A stretch of DNA of 64,000 bases from DASWZN01 sp036404435 (GTDB taxonomy: Bacteria; Acidobacteriota; Terriglobia; Bryobacterales; Bryobacteraceae). Where the stretch lies: positions 71,012 to 135,011 of the forward strand of contig DASWZN010000068.1 of NCBI GenBank assembly GCA_036404435.1, given 5' to 3'. The notes under the pieces are model-generated. The model was not told the origin of the DNA. It saw nothing but the letters and a program-made list of their open reading frames with translations, and searched no databases. Within the stretch, counting starts at the first letter, position 1; each line of letters opens with the position of its first letter. This document shows, piece by piece, positions 27,182-34,753 of this stretch. A program made the position numbers and the translations under genes.

Positions 27182-28022
27182 AACTGGCAGTATACTTATC
27201 GACCGTTCGCTCGAAGGCGGCTTCCAGCGCGTCGCGCACTTGGTTCAGGAGCCGCAACGGGCGTCCGTCAATCGAGACCACCGGCAACAGGTTCCGCGTG
27301 GTCGAAGTAATGAAGACCTCGCTGGCGGTCATGAAGTCCTCCAGGTGCAGCGTCTTTTCGCGAATCGGGATTCCTTCGGCCGGGGCGATCTCGATCAGGA
27401 TCTCCCGCGTTACACCCGGCAAGCACCCGGAATCGAGCGGGGGCGTCAGAACCTCGCCCTCGCGGGCGATGAAGACGTTGGCGGAGGTGCACTCGCTTAC
27501 TTCGCCGCGCTCGTTCAGAAGCAGGACCTCGTCGCACCCGCGGGCTTGAGCCTCTTCCAGCATGACCAGATTGAGCGCCCAGGAGAGGCACTTCACGCCC
27601 CGGAACCGGGAGCCCGCGTGCCGGGCCTGTTCGTGGACGGCCAACTTCACGCCAGCACCCCAATCCTTGCGGGAGGCGGTGAAGGCGAGCAGGTCGAAAT
27701 CCCGGTCCGGCGAGCCTTCCCAGATGCCGCCCCGGTTGCGGACGACGATCGTCCGGGCGGTGCCATTCTCGACCTGGTTGGCCGCGATCAGGCGCAGGAG
27801 GCGCGAGTGGATGTAGTCCGGATCGGCGGGGAATGGCACCCGCAGCGTGGCCGCGTCGCGTTTCATCCGTTCCCAGTGGCGCTCGAAGGCGAAAGGCACG
27901 CCGCGGACGATCCGAAGGGTGCTGAAAACACCCCAGCCGGAAGCCAGCCCGACCTGGCCCGGGGCCAGCACTTTCGCGGAGGCCTCGCAGACGTCGTCGT
28001 TGTGGAGAACCAGCCGATGCAT
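27162..28022 (-). CDS. Class IV PLP-dependent aminotransferase / aminodeoxychorismate lyase-like
   Basis: A 286-residue enzyme of the branched-chain aminotransferase fold. It contains GWGVFSTLRIVRGVPFAFERHWERM (substrate-side loop), the PLP lysine in FRGVKCLSWALNLVMLEEAQARG, the conserved EVLLLNERGEVSECTSANVFI phosphate-binding segment and CLPGVTREILIEIA. The order and spacing fit 4-amino-4-deoxychorismate lyase (PabC) as well as D-amino acid and branched-chain aminotransferases; the lack of the full YxR marks leaves this open. It could serve folate or branched-chain amino acid synthesis. The zinc-ribbon gene follows with a 20-bp overlap. Confidence 0.85.
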   Translation of the reverse strand: MHRLVLHNDDVCEASAKVLAPGQVGLASGWGVFSTLRIVRGVPFAFERHWERMKRDAATLRVPFPADPDYIHSRLLRLIAANQVENGTARTIVVRNRGGIWEGSPDRDFDLLAFTASRKDWGAGVKLAVHEQARHAGSRFRGVKCLSWALNLVMLEEAQARGCDEVLLLNERGEVSECTSANVFIAREGEVLTPPLDSGCLPGVTREILIEIAPAEGIPIREKTLHLEDFMTASEVFITSTTRNLLPVVSIDGRPLRLLNQVRDALEAAFERTVDKYTASYASSLS

Positions 28023-28071
28023 TGTAGAACCCTTATTCTAACGGAATTTCGGACCTCGGTAGGCAGGACGT

Positions 28072-28899
28072 TCACCGCCAGTTGGGGAACGAGGCGGGTT
28101 TGGCGCGGCGGCAGTCGTCGAGCAGCCCGGCCACCAACCCGCGGCGCTTCATGAGCCGCTCGAGAAGTTCCTCCAACGTCTCCCGCTCGCCGTCCAGCCA
28201 TTGCAAGGGAACGCCGCGGAAGGCTTGGTCCATGACCTCAACCGGGAAGTAGACGATGCGATCGAGCCAGGGGGAGAAGTCGTCCAGCGAACGGATCGTT
28301 TCATACACCACGGGACGGTGGTAGACGCCGTGGAGCGGGGAATCCGGGAAATCCCAGTAAGGGCCGTTGAAGGCGAAGCCATGGTCGATCATCCAGGCCA
28401 GGAATCCGGGGCGCGTCGCGGTGCGGGCGGCGGTCCACTCGCTGATCCGGCTGCGGAAGAAGACCGCCTGCCGGCCATCGGCGTTGCCGGTCCACTTATC
28501 GAAGGCGAGCATTCCGACGAACTCACGGAGGTTAACCACCTGCCCCAGGAGCGCGTCGGGGATGAAGTCGTAGACCGCCAGCTGGTCCGGGTCTCCGGGG
28601 TAACGGGAGCCGAAATGCCAGCCCGGTTCGACGGGAACCCGGTGCGCACCCAGTTGCAGAGACAGATCCGGGTTGGCGGCCAGAAACTCGCTCGATACCG
28701 AGACGATGGCCACCTCGGGCGCCGAGATCTGCAGATAGCGCAGGAGGGTGGAGGCCACCGCTTCGTTGATCAGAATGCGCCGGTGCTGCGGGTTGTTCCG
28801 GAACTTGACCACGTAGAACCTCCCGTCGTCGGCCTCGAGCAGATGCGACTGCGCGCCGCCGCGCATCTTCCGGATGTGGCGGCGGGCGTTAAGCGGCAT
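28072..28899 (-). CDS. HipA-family protein kinase-like, orphan
   Basis: A 275-residue protein with a HipA-like kinase core. The N-lobe Lys lies in RFYVVKFRNNPQ, a Glu in LINEAVASTLLRYLQI, the catalytic loop is FDKWTGNADGRQ (Asp-x-x-x-x-Asn-x-Asp), and the metal-binding segment IDHGFAFNG replaces the usual DFG. It lacks the N-terminal Couple_hipA domain and there is no HipB-type repressor gene beside it, so it is not a classical toxin-antitoxin pair. Many Acidobacteria hold such stand-alone HipA-like kinases of unknown target. It is divergent from the 67-residue gene at 28950. Confidence 0.8.
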   Translation of the reverse strand: MPLNARRHIRKMRGGAQSHLLEADDGRFYVVKFRNNPQHRRILINEAVASTLLRYLQISAPEVAIVSVSSEFLAANPDLSLQLGAHRVPVEPGWHFGSRYPGDPDQLAVYDFIPDALLGQVVNLREFVGMLAFDKWTGNADGRQAVFFRSRISEWTAARTATRPGFLAWMIDHGFAFNGPYWDFPDSPLHGVYHRPVVYETIRSLDDFSPWLDRIVYFPVEVMDQAFRGVPLQWLDGERETLEELLERLMKRRGLVAGLLDDCRRAKPASFPNWR

Positions 28900-28949
28900 G
28901 GGAACTTGTTACCCTGGATCTGAGCCTTCGCTTAAGGAGAAGCACTTCC

Positions 28950-29153
28950 ATGGAAGATCAGACCTCTCAAGGATCGTCGCCACGGAGCAAGGAAGAGATT
29001 GCGCTGGAGATGATGAAATTCATCGCCGTCACTACGGGTTACGGCAAAGGCGTGCCGGCCGCGGGCTACACCGGCAAGCAATCCAAAACCCCCGAGGAGT
29101 ACGCGGACGCACTCCTACATTTATACGAGCGCTGCCGCGGAGTCCTAGGGTGA
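28950..29153 (+). CDS. Small conserved hypothetical protein
   Basis: A 67-residue soluble protein: a polar start (MEDQTSQGSSPRSKEE), a helix EIALEMMKFIAVTTGY, a Gly-rich turn with KGVPAAGYTGK and a last helix EEYADALLHLYERCRGVLG. The AAGGAGAAG 12 bases before ATG 28950 is a fair ribosome-binding site. I do not recognise a family with a known role. It stands alone between the divergent HipA-like gene and the convergent histone-like gene. The sequence after its stop (GCGCCGGCGGGGCGCCGGCGC, written here as a 20-base core plus one) forms a GC-rich hairpin. Confidence 0.7.
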   Translation: MEDQTSQGSSPRSKEEIALEMMKFIAVTTGYGKGVPAAGYTGKQSKTPEEYADALLHLYERCRGVLG

Positions 29154-29157
29154 CCGC

Positions 29158-29180
29158 TAGCGCCGGCGGGGCGCCGGCGC
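29158..29180. terminator. GC-rich hairpin between convergent genes
   Basis: GCGCCGGC and GCCGGCGC flank a short GGGC-type loop just after the stop at 29153. There is no T-run on either side, so termination is only possible, not shown; it could also be a REP-like palindrome. Confidence 0.35.
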
Positions 29181-29206
29181 CCGGTACGCCGCTCGGGCGT
29201 CGCTGA

Positions 29207-29662
29207 CTACTTCTTCTTGGCGGCCTTCTTCGCCTTCTTCGCAACCTTCTTGACGGCTGCCTTCTTGACGGCTTTCTTGGCGACCTTCTTGGCCGCCTTC
29301 TTCGCTACCTTCTTGACGGCCTTCTTGACGACGTTCTTCGCTGCCTTCTTGACGGCTACCTTCTTGACGGCTTTCTTCGCCTTCTTGACCGGAGCCTTGG
29401 CGGCGACTTTCTTGGCCGGCTTCTTCACGGGCGGCGCTACCGGAGCGGGGGGCACCTCGGCCACAGGGGCGGGTGCTGGTGCTGGAACTGGAACCGGAGC
29501 TGTCTCAGGGGCGACGGGCTCGACCATGTCTTCTTCCTCCTCGTCCTCGTCTTCTTCGGGGCCGTACTCTTCCAGGTCGGATTCAAGCTCGACGTGCTCT
29601 TCGTTGAAATCGAAATCGTCTTCCTCGTCCGTCATACGGGCGAATTCGAGCTTATCAAACAT
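29207..29662 (-). CDS. Histone H1-like protein with acidic head and Lys/Ala tail
   Basis: A 151-residue protein in two opposite halves. Residues 1-50 are strongly acidic (DEEDDFDFNEEHVELESDLEEY and a run of Asp/Glu); residues 50-75 are a Pro/Val/Ala linker; residues 80-151 are repeats of KKAVKKVAKKAAKK type ending KKK. The tail is like eukaryotic histone H1 C-termini and bacterial Hc1/HctB or AlgP proteins, which condense DNA. The acidic half is unusual and could mask the tail or bind another basic protein. The start is ATG 29662, with GAGG seven bases upstream. Likely nucleoid-associated, not proven. Confidence 0.8.
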   Translation of the reverse strand: MFDKLEFARMTDEEDDFDFNEEHVELESDLEEYGPEEDEDEEEEDMVEPVAPETAPVPVPAPAPAPVAEVPPAPVAPPVKKPAKKVAAKAPVKKAKKAVKKVAVKKAAKNVVKKAVKKVAKKAAKKVAKKAVKKAAVKKVAKKAKKAAKKK

Positions 29663-29737
29663 TTCTTAGGCCTCCTGTACGAGCGTGGTCACACCTTAGA
29701 ATAACTCCTTTTTGCGGGAAGGCAAGAGCGTGCTTAC

Positions 29738-29767
29738 AAAAAAACGGCGGCCGATGCGCGCCGGCCG
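29738..29767 (-). terminator. Rho-independent terminator of the MltD-like gene
   Basis: Read on the minus strand after the stop at 29777: CGGCCG, an eight-base loop, CGGCCG, then CCG and seven T. It lies before the promoter of the histone-like gene and isolates the two minus-strand genes from each other. Confidence 0.75.
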
Positions 29768-29776
29768 GGCGGGATG

Positions 29777-31444
29777 TTACTGCTTGGCGGTGGCGGGCTT
29801 CGCGGTGCCGCGCGGATGGATATTCGCGGCCGTGTAAGTCGCCGGCCGGGTGCGCTTCGCCGATGCGGAGTGGGTAGCCGACGCGGCGTGCGCCGGGGCG
29901 CCGTGCCGGTGCACCGCCCGCTTGACCGCCGGCTTCTCCCGGACGGGGAGCGCTGGGATGATGAGCAAGTCGCCGGCCTCGAGAGCGCTGGCGCCCGGGC
30001 GGTTCGCGGCGAGGATCGAGTTCTGGGTCACGCGGTAGCGTTGCGCGATGAGGCCCAGGGTCTCTCCGCCTACCACGCGGTGCACGCGCCAGGCGGTCCT
30101 CTTCTCCGGCGGAACCGTCTCCAATACCGCGGCCAGGGCGGCGCCGGAGCCCCTGGGAACCTGCAGCGGCCTTCCGGCCGGGGCGATGTTCTTGAGCAGC
30201 GCCGGATTCAGATCGTGAAGCTGCGACACCGGACACTCCGCCAGGTCGGCGACCAACTGCAGGTGCGTCAGCGCGGCGATGTCGATGGTGTCGTGTTCGA
30301 GCGGCGGATCGCCGTCAATTCCGTCCAGGCCGTACTCCTTCGCGTTCTTCATGACGATTGTCATGGCCAGGATGGCGGGGACGTAGTTGGCCGTCTCCTT
30401 GGGCAGCACGTTGCGGTTGCGCAGCTCCCAGAAATCTGCGTAACCGGTGCGTTCGACGCCCCGGTCTACGTTGACCGGCCCGCAATCGTAGGCGGCCATC
30501 GCCAGGTACCAGTCGCCGAAGTGGTGATAGAGGTCGCGGAGGTGACGGGCGGCGGCGCGGGTCGCTTTCTCGGGATCCAGGCGGTCGTCGAAATACGGGG
30601 ACTGCTCCAAGCCGTATTGCCGGCCGCGCGCCTGCATAAACTGCCACATTCCGGTGGCCCTCTTGCGGGAAACGGCCCGGGGTTGGAAGCCCGATTCCGC
30701 CTGCGCCAGGTAGATCAGCTCCTGCGGGACGCCCTCCTCATCGAGGACGCGGCGGATCAGCGCCTTGTACCGGCCCGAGCGCTGTACGCCATAGGTGAGG
30801 ATGCGGCGGCCGCGCCCGGTCGAGAAGAAGTTGATATAGGAGAGCACCGGGTCCGTGATCTGGAGCGGCAGTTGGGACGATGTGGCGCGCAGTTCCTCGG
30901 CGACCTTGTCCTTCAGCGCGGGATCCACAGGAAACGTCAGCGGCTCCACGTCCTCGAGGGGCGGCTTCTCGAACCCGGGCACGGAGGCGGCGTCGCCGGC
31001 GCCCAAACCTGCCAGGTCCAGCCGGTGGATGGCATCGACCAGCTCCTCCAGCTTCTGGTCGACGGGGACCCGTATGGCGGCATCCTCCGGCGCGGAGAGC
31101 AAAGCGTCGATGGCCCGGTCGAACTCGCGGCGCGCGGCGTCGGCATCCCCCACCTGGCAGTGGGCGCGGCCCGCCTGGAAGTGCCACTCGGCTTCGCGGA
31201 TCAGAACGTCGGCCCGGCTGCCGATGGACACGGGCGGCAGCGGCGAGATGAAGCGCGGGGAATCCGTGATATCGAGCGGCGCATCGAGCGGAGGAGGGTC
31301 GGGAACGTAGAAGGCACGGGCGGCCGGGACCGGCGGGGATAGAAACGAGGTGCGGAACGACTGGCTGGGAGCGCAACCCAGGGAACTGCCGAGGAGCGCT
31401 AACGAGCCCAACCAGCACAAATGTGTCCGTAGCCCGTTCATCAA
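29777..31444 (-). CDS. mltD: Membrane-bound lytic murein transglycosylase D-like, SLT plus LysM
   Basis: A 555-residue envelope enzyme that would cleave peptidoglycan glycan strands. After a hydrophobic start and Cys24 (LLGSSLGC, a weak lipobox) comes a helical part, then the SLT domain (about 245-385) with the catalytic Glu in IYLAQAESGFQPRAVSRKRATGMWQFM and the family marks YGLEQSPYFDDRLDPEKA and AMAAYDCGPVNV. One LysM repeat is present near residues 445-490 (VHRVVGGETLGLIAQRYRVTQNSILAAN). MltD often has two or three LysM; here the C-terminus is instead basic and His/Ala-rich. The 180 bp before it hold a REP palindrome and no gene. Confidence 0.9.
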   Translation of the reverse strand: MMNGLRTHLCWLGSLALLGSSLGCAPSQSFRTSFLSPPVPAARAFYVPDPPPLDAPLDITDSPRFISPLPPVSIGSRADVLIREAEWHFQAGRAHCQVGDADAARREFDRAIDALLSAPEDAAIRVPVDQKLEELVDAIHRLDLAGLGAGDAASVPGFEKPPLEDVEPLTFPVDPALKDKVAEELRATSSQLPLQITDPVLSYINFFSTGRGRRILTYGVQRSGRYKALIRRVLDEEGVPQELIYLAQAESGFQPRAVSRKRATGMWQFMQARGRQYGLEQSPYFDDRLDPEKATRAAARHLRDLYHHFGDWYLAMAAYDCGPVNVDRGVERTGYADFWELRNRNVLPKETANYVPAILAMTIVMKNAKEYGLDGIDGDPPLEHDTIDIAALTHLQLVADLAECPVSQLHDLNPALLKNIAPAGRPLQVPRGSGAALAAVLETVPPEKRTAWRVHRVVGGETLGLIAQRYRVTQNSILAANRPGASALEAGDLLIIPALPVREKPAVKRAVHRHGAPAHAASATHSASAKRTRPATYTAANIHPRGTAKPATAKQ

Positions 31445-31596
31445 CCTCCCGACGGGACCTTACTTAGGTCAGGCTGTTATGGCCGCAACTACGACTTTAA
31501 CCCAACTGAAATAGGGCGGTCAAGAAGGAGAATGGGAGGAACAGGTGTGGTGCTGGTGAGGGAACCCCTGTAAGATCAAGGACTTGGACCGGACAA

Positions 31597-31616
31597 GGCA
31601 GGCGGAAGCGCCTGCC
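31597..31616. repeat. REP-like palindrome (GGCAGGCG-GAAG-CGCCTGCC)
   Basis: Perfect 8-bp stem with a four-base loop, followed by CCGCGGG, directly upstream (3' side) of the EF-G stop at 31625. Same core as the elements at 26726 and 46731. Confidence 0.7.
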
Positions 31617-31624
31617 CCGCGGGT

Positions 31625-33721
31625 CTATTCTTCCTCTTCCTCTTCGCCGGACTTGGCGGCCTTGGCGGCGGCGATCACCTTCTCGGCCTGCAATTGCGGC
31701 ACGAAGTCGTAGTGGCTGAATTCCATCGTGAACGAGGCCCGCCCCTGAGTCATCGAAATCAGGTCGTTCTGGTAGTTCAGCATCTCCGCCATGGGCACCT
31801 GGGCGCGGACGATCTGCGTGCCGCCGCGGGTATCCATGCCGGCAATGCGGCCGCGCCGCCCGTTGAGGTCGCCCATGAGGTCGCCGGCGTATTCGACCGG
31901 CGCCTCGATCTCGACGTTCATGATGGGTTCGAGCAGCGTGGGCCGGGCCACCTCCATGGCGGCCTTGAAGGCCTTGCGCGCGGCCAATTTGAAGGAAAGC
32001 TCCGAGGAATCCACGTCGTGGTAGGAGCCGTCGTAGACCGTACACCGGAAATCCACCACCGGGTAGCCCGCCAGATATCCTTTTTCTGCGGCCTCGACAA
32101 TGCCCTTTTCGACGGCGGGAATGTAGTTCTTGGGGATCGAGCCGCCGAAGATATCGTTGACGAATTCGAAATTGCCGCCGCGGGGAAGCGGCTCCATCTT
32201 GATCCAGCAGTCTCCGAACTGGCCATGGCCGCCGGTCTGCTTCTTGTGACGGCCCTGCACGTCGGCGGTGCCACGGATCGTCTCACGATAGGGGATCTTG
32301 GGGGACTTCAGCGTCACCTCCACGCTGTAGCGCTTGCGCAGACGGCTGACGATGACCTCAAGGTGCTGCTGCCCGCTTCCGGCCAGCAGGAACTCCTTGG
32401 TCTGCGGGTCGCGGTAGAAGCGCAGGGACTGGTCCTCTTCGAGGATGCGCTGGACGGCGTTCCCCACCCGATCCTCGTCCTGCCGCGACTTGGCCTCGAT
32501 GGCGTAGGCGATGGAGGGCTCGGGCAGCTTGACGGGCGGGTACTCGATGAGGGCGGCCTTGTCGCAAAGAGTGTCGCCGGTCAGGGTTTCCTTGAGCTTG
32601 GCCACGGCGCCTATGTCTCCGGCGTGGATCTCGGTGACGGGCTGAATCGTTTTGCCCATCGGGGAGCCGATGTGGGAGAGCCGCTCGGCGCCGCCGCTGC
32701 GCGCGTTCACCAGGTTGGCGTCATTCTTCAGCACGCCGGAGTAAACCTTGAAGTAGGAAACGCGGCCCGAGAACGGGTCGGCGATGGTCTTGAAAGCGAA
32801 CGCCGAAACCGGCTCGGCGTCGGAGACCTTGCGGGTGACTTCCTGGTCGCCGCTCTTCCCGGCGACCTCGCCCCGGGCCGCGGGCGCGGGAAGGTTGTCG
32901 GTAATGAAATTCAGGAGCAGGCCGGTCCCGATGTTGTGCAGCGCGCCGTAGGCGAGCACCGGAAACAGACGCCGCTCGAGGATGGCCAGACGCAGGCCCT
33001 CGATCATCTGTTCGGGTGAAAGCGAGCCCTTGTCGAAGAATTCCTCCATCAGCGCATCGTTGCCTTCGGCAATCATCTCGACCAGGGCGTCGTGCGCCTT
33101 CTGGGCCGCCTCGGCCAGGGCGGGCGGGATGGGCTCCTCCGCGCCTTTGCCGTCGCCGTCGGAGGCGTAGGTGTAGGCCTTCATCGCCAGCAGGTCGATC
33201 ACGCCATGGAAGTCGCGCTCGGCGCCGATCGGCAACTGGATGGGGACCGCGGCCCGCCCGAAGTTGGCCTGGACGCTCTCCAAGGCCCGCTCGAAGCTGG
33301 CCCGCTCGCGATCCAGCTTGTTGATGACCACCGCACGGGGCAGCTTATAGCCGTCGCAGAAGCTCCACACCTTCTCGGTCTGGACCTCGACGCCCGCCAC
33401 GCCGTCCACTACAACGAGCGCCGCGTCGGCCGCCACCAGCGCCGCCTGCGTGTCGTTGATGAAGATGTTGAAGCCGGGAGTATCGAGCAGGTTGATCTTC
33501 GCCTTGTTCCACTCGGCCACGCCCACCGCGGTCGAGATGGTCACCTTACGCTGGATCTCATCGTCGTCGAAATCCGTGATGGTATTGCCCTCGTCGACCC
33601 GCGTCAGGCGGTTGGTCGCGCCCGTGGTGAAGAGGATGGCGGCGGTCAGCGTGGTCTTTCCGCTGTGTCCATGACCGATCAAAGCTACGTTCCGAACGTC
33701 CTTGCTCTCGTAGACTTTCAC
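31625..33721 (-). CDS. Elongation factor G, type II paralogue
   Basis: A 698-residue five-domain translational GTPase. The P-loop is GHGHSGKTT at residues 16-24, where ordinary EF-G has GHxDxGKTT; switch/G3 is DTPGFNIF and G4 is INKLDRE. Domain IV has GGHGQFGDCWIKMEPL and domain V NGRRGRIAGMDTRGG. These departures, and FDDDEIQRKVTIST in place of the normal switch, mark the EF-G-II/FusA2 group rather than the housekeeping gene, which would be expected in the str operon elsewhere. Members have been linked to ribosome recycling or translation under stress. The C-terminus is a run of seven Glu, a feature I have not seen described for function. Confidence 0.9.
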   Translation of the reverse strand: MKVYESKDVRNVALIGHGHSGKTTLTAAILFTTGATNRLTRVDEGNTITDFDDDEIQRKVTISTAVGVAEWNKAKINLLDTPGFNIFINDTQAALVAADAALVVVDGVAGVEVQTEKVWSFCDGYKLPRAVVINKLDRERASFERALESVQANFGRAAVPIQLPIGAERDFHGVIDLLAMKAYTYASDGDGKGAEEPIPPALAEAAQKAHDALVEMIAEGNDALMEEFFDKGSLSPEQMIEGLRLAILERRLFPVLAYGALHNIGTGLLLNFITDNLPAPAARGEVAGKSGDQEVTRKVSDAEPVSAFAFKTIADPFSGRVSYFKVYSGVLKNDANLVNARSGGAERLSHIGSPMGKTIQPVTEIHAGDIGAVAKLKETLTGDTLCDKAALIEYPPVKLPEPSIAYAIEAKSRQDEDRVGNAVQRILEEDQSLRFYRDPQTKEFLLAGSGQQHLEVIVSRLRKRYSVEVTLKSPKIPYRETIRGTADVQGRHKKQTGGHGQFGDCWIKMEPLPRGGNFEFVNDIFGGSIPKNYIPAVEKGIVEAAEKGYLAGYPVVDFRCTVYDGSYHDVDSSELSFKLAARKAFKAAMEVARPTLLEPIMNVEIEAPVEYAGDLMGDLNGRRGRIAGMDTRGGTQIVRAQVPMAEMLNYQNDLISMTQGRASFTMEFSHYDFVPQLQAEKVIAAAKAAKSGEEEEEE

Positions 33722-33818
33722 AGTGAGTACTCCCTAGCCAGATGGGGGTTATGGAGGACGGCGAAAACCGCTCCCAAGTTCAGGATGGTAGCACAGTCGG
33801 CACTGCCGGGGGCTGGGA

Positions 33819-34190
33819 TCAGTCGTCGAACTCCCAGGGCCGGAACTTCCACTGGTGGGCGGCCAGATCCACGTGCTTGCCGAGGAAGCGGACGCCTTCC
33901 ATCGCCAGACGGGTGCGCTGCTCGAAGGCCGAGTCGCCGCGGAGACGGATGCGACCGCCGGCGCCGAGGACGCGCTGCCAGGGGAGCGAGTCGCCGGCCT
34001 TGCGGAGGACCTGGACAACCTGGCGATGGTGGAGCGGATACCCGGCCGCGGCTGCCACCTGGCCGTAAGTGGCCACCTTGCCGCGCGGGATCTGGCGGAT
34101 GGCGCGCCGGATGGCGGCATCGCGCCGCTCGGAAGGCCGGGCGCGCAGCAGGCGGCGCGCGACCCCATGCGGAGTGGTTGGGCGCGGCAT
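33819..34190 (-). CDS. atl: Alkyltransferase-like protein (MGMT family, Trp in place of reactive Cys)
   Basis: A 123-residue protein of the O6-alkylguanine-DNA alkyltransferase DNA-binding domain: AIRRAIRQIPRGKVATYGQVAAAAGYP, then HHRQVVQVLRKAGDSLPWQRVLGAGGRIRL. The alkyl-acceptor motif PCHR is PWQR here, with Trp71 where the Cys should be, so direct repair is excluded. ATL proteins with Trp bind alkylated guanine and flag it for nucleotide excision repair. The full-length enzyme has a further N-terminal domain that is absent. It lies between the EF-G and the secreted protein gene, separate from any other repair gene. Confidence 0.88.
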   Translation of the reverse strand: MPRPTTPHGVARRLLRARPSERRDAAIRRAIRQIPRGKVATYGQVAAAAGYPLHHRQVVQVLRKAGDSLPWQRVLGAGGRIRLRGDSAFEQRTRLAMEGVRFLGKHVDLAAHQWKFRPWEFDD

Positions 34191-34197
34191 CGGGATG

Positions 34198-34218
34198 GGA
34201 CAGGCCGGAGGCCTGTCC
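34198..34218. repeat. REP-like palindrome (GGACAGGCC-GGA-GGCCTGTCC)
   Basis: A perfect 9-bp stem with a three-base loop, overlapping the stop of the secreted protein gene on the minus strand. The sequence differs from the GCAGGCG type but has the same GGC/GCC build and place. Confidence 0.55.
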
Positions 34219-34694
34219 TACTGTTTATCGTAAACCTCGTGGCGCTTGCTCTCGCCGCCGTCGGGGGTCTTCCCGTGAACATCGCGGGTGATGATCTTCC
34301 CGTCGGCCGAGAGCTGCATGCGGCCCTGTTGGGCGAGCGTGCCGTCGTCCATTTTCAGCTCCAAGACCAGCACCGAGCCGTCCCACTTCATCATGGCCGT
34401 GCCGGGAAAGCCCTCGGGACCCGGATGCTCCTTGCCGTCGATCGGGGTCTCGAGCTCTTCGTGAAAGTCCTGGCCGTTGGCCGAGCCATCGACGACGTAC
34501 TTGAAAACATTGTTCTTGTGTTCGACCTTGGCGACGAAGGACTCGGGAGCGGGCTCGGCGCCAAAATCGGACTTCTGAGCGTTGAGCTTCCAAGTGCCGG
34601 TGAAATCGGGCTTGGCCTGGGAGGATGCCGGCCCCGCGCAGAACGCGGCGCCCAGGATCGCGAAAACCGCAGCGGAGTGCAGAGACAGTTTCAT
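34218..34694 (-). CDS. Exported hypothetical protein
   Basis: A 158-residue protein with a signal peptide (MKLSLHSAAVFAILGAAFCAGPASSQA). The mature part, starting KPDFTGTWKLNAQKSDFG, is a beta-rich lipocalin-like fold by pattern, with alternating strands (VLVLELKMDDGTLAQQGRMQLSADGKII). Many acidobacterial genomes hold several exported proteins beginning DFTGTWKLN, of unknown role. The start faces the CCA-adding enzyme gene, with about 60 bp in between for both promoters. Confidence 0.75.
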   Translation of the reverse strand: MKLSLHSAAVFAILGAAFCAGPASSQAKPDFTGTWKLNAQKSDFGAEPAPESFVAKVEHKNNVFKYVVDGSANGQDFHEELETPIDGKEHPGPEGFPGTAMMKWDGSVLVLELKMDDGTLAQQGRMQLSADGKIITRDVHGKTPDGGESKRHEVYDKQ

Positions 34695-34753
34695 GCAAAG
34701 GACTACGCCCGGCGGGGCGGCGGCGTTCCGGGAATCATTCTACGATCATATTG

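Noticed and set aside
28072..29153. HipA plus the 67-residue gene as toxin-antitoxin pair
   Set aside because: The genes are divergent, and the small protein has no helix-turn-helix.
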